Assembly: GCA_023229605.1 (NCBI GenBank)
Contig: JALNYY010000110.1
Location: forward strand, 1-14,974
Origin: Methylobacter sp.
GTDB lineage: Bacteria > Pseudomonadota > Gammaproteobacteria > Methylococcales > Methylomonadaceae
Direction of reading: 5' to 3'
Length of the DNA: 14,974 bases
Shown here: positions 14,750-14,974 of the stretch, one piece after another
Layout: the number at the start of each line of letters is the position of its first letter
Numbering within the stretch: the first letter of the stretch is position 1
The notes under the pieces: generated by a model
Database searches by the model: none
What the model was told of the DNA's origin: nothing
The model's input: the letters and a program-made list of their open reading frames with translations, nothing else
Program-made: the position numbers and the translations under genes

Positions 14750-14780
14750 GGTTGGTTTGGGATTTTGCCACAAACCAGCC
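14750..14780. repeat. Second hairpin, 10 bp with one G-T pair
   Basis: GGTTGGTTTG (14750-14759) pairs with CAAACCAGCC (14771-14780) around an 11-base loop, with one G-T wobble. It sits only 7 bp from the hairpin at 14719-14742. Two such stems side by side suggest an organised element rather than chance. Confidence 0.5.
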
Positions 14781-14782
14781 AA

Positions 14783-14807
14783 AGCCTGTCCTAAGCTATG
14801 TCGAAGA
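14783..14807. repeat. REP-like dispersed sequence
   Basis: AGCCTGTCCTAAGCTATGTC followed by GAAG resembles, with a few changes, the common extragenic sequence GCCTGTCCTGAGC..GTCGAAGG found scattered in many proteobacterial genomes. The resemblance is from memory; copy number in this genome is not known. Confidence 0.45.
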
Positions 14808-14877
14808 GCACAGCGCGAACTCTCGAGACTCCCACAAAGCCCGCAGGAACCAGGAAAACAACGAGCTGGACTCGGCA

Positions 14878-14974
14878 CTACCGACTAGCCAAATCACCCT
14901 GCACATATTTATGCAGAATGGAACTAATCAAGGTTTGATAGGGGATGCCCTCTTTGATTGCCTCGGTTTTGATC
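14878..14974 (-). CDS. C-terminal part of a CopG/ribbon-helix-helix type antitoxin
   Basis: Reading in from the window edge, the minus strand encodes 31 residues before TAG at 14878-14880. The segment AIKEGIPYQTLISSILHKYVQG is a clear hallmark of a family of chromosomal antitoxins in which a helix pair after the DNA-binding part carries the motif GIPYQTLI..LHKYV.G.L. These antitoxins neutralise a small toxin (commonly RelE- or BrnT-like) encoded next to them and repress their own operon. The N-terminal half and any toxin lie beyond position 14974. The final DLASR is ordinary for the family. The family call is good for such a short piece; the toxin partner is unknown. Confidence 0.72.
   Translation of the reverse strand, partial: IKTEAIKEGIPYQTLISSILHKYVQGDLASR

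Larger units (their letters stand above)
14506..14877. other. Gene-free, repeat-rich stretch between antitoxin fragment and sugar kinase
   Basis: No gene with a proper start is seen in these 372 bp. The stretch holds two adjacent strong hairpins (14719-14742 and 14750-14780), a REP-like sequence (14783-14807) and a start-less open frame on the minus strand (14567-14743). It looks like accumulated mobile or repeat debris next to a toxin-antitoxin gene. A promoter for the sugar kinase should lie in it but I find no good match. Confidence 0.6.

Noticed and set aside
1..14974. CRISPR array, tRNA or rRNA genes, complete insertion sequence
   Set aside because: I saw no spaced direct repeats of CRISPR type, no cloverleaf-like segment and no transposase gene; the only repeats are short heptamers and hairpins.

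Overview
The window looks like chromosomal DNA of a gammaproteobacterium. The ndk-rlmN-pilF ... hisS-yfgM-bamB-der and tgt-yajC-secD-secF blocks are gammaproteobacterial neighbourhoods. A lone fructokinase-type sugar kinase, a tpx gene and many intergenic heptamer or REP-like repeats would fit a methanotroph of the Methylococcales, but that is a guess from general resemblance, not a proof. Every gene I can support is on the minus strand, so the window reads right to left: antitoxin (partial) > sugar kinase > tgt > yajC > secD > secF > ndk > rlmN > pilF > hisS > yfgM > bamB > der > tpx > small hypothetical gene > moxR (partial).

Right edge (about 13.6-15.0 kb): the last 31 codons of a ribbon-helix-helix type antitoxin, then a gene-free stretch of about 370 bp with two adjacent strong hairpins, a REP-like sequence and a start-less open frame that looks like a remnant or dispersed element. 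A PfkB-family sugar kinase follows.

Centre (about 2.0-13.5 kb): a dense housekeeping run. tgt modifies tRNA, and YajC, SecD and SecF form the accessory complex of the Sec translocon. After an internal promoter come ndk, rlmN (overlapping ndk by 26 bp) and the lipoprotein gene pilF (overlapping rlmN by 11 bp). Then hisS, yfgM, bamB and der follow with gaps of 23 bp, a 115-bp repeat-filled spacer, a 1-bp overlap and 4 bp. The themes are envelope protein export and assembly (SecDF-YajC, YfgM, BamB, PilF) and translation (Tgt, RlmN, HisS, Der). rodZ and ispG, which often lie between pilF and hisS in related genomes, are absent from this place, and queA does not precede tgt.

Left edge (1-2.0 kb): tpx (thiol peroxidase), an A+T-rich small gene with a probable winged-helix C-terminus, a gene-free stretch of 432 bp with an operator-like cluster, and the first 127 codons of a MoxR-type AAA+ ATPase.

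I did not find a clear new multi-gene system. The parts most worth following are the toxin-antitoxin fragment at the right edge with its structured flank, the A+T-rich small gene beside tpx, and the intergenic repeats and hairpins inside the housekeeping operons.
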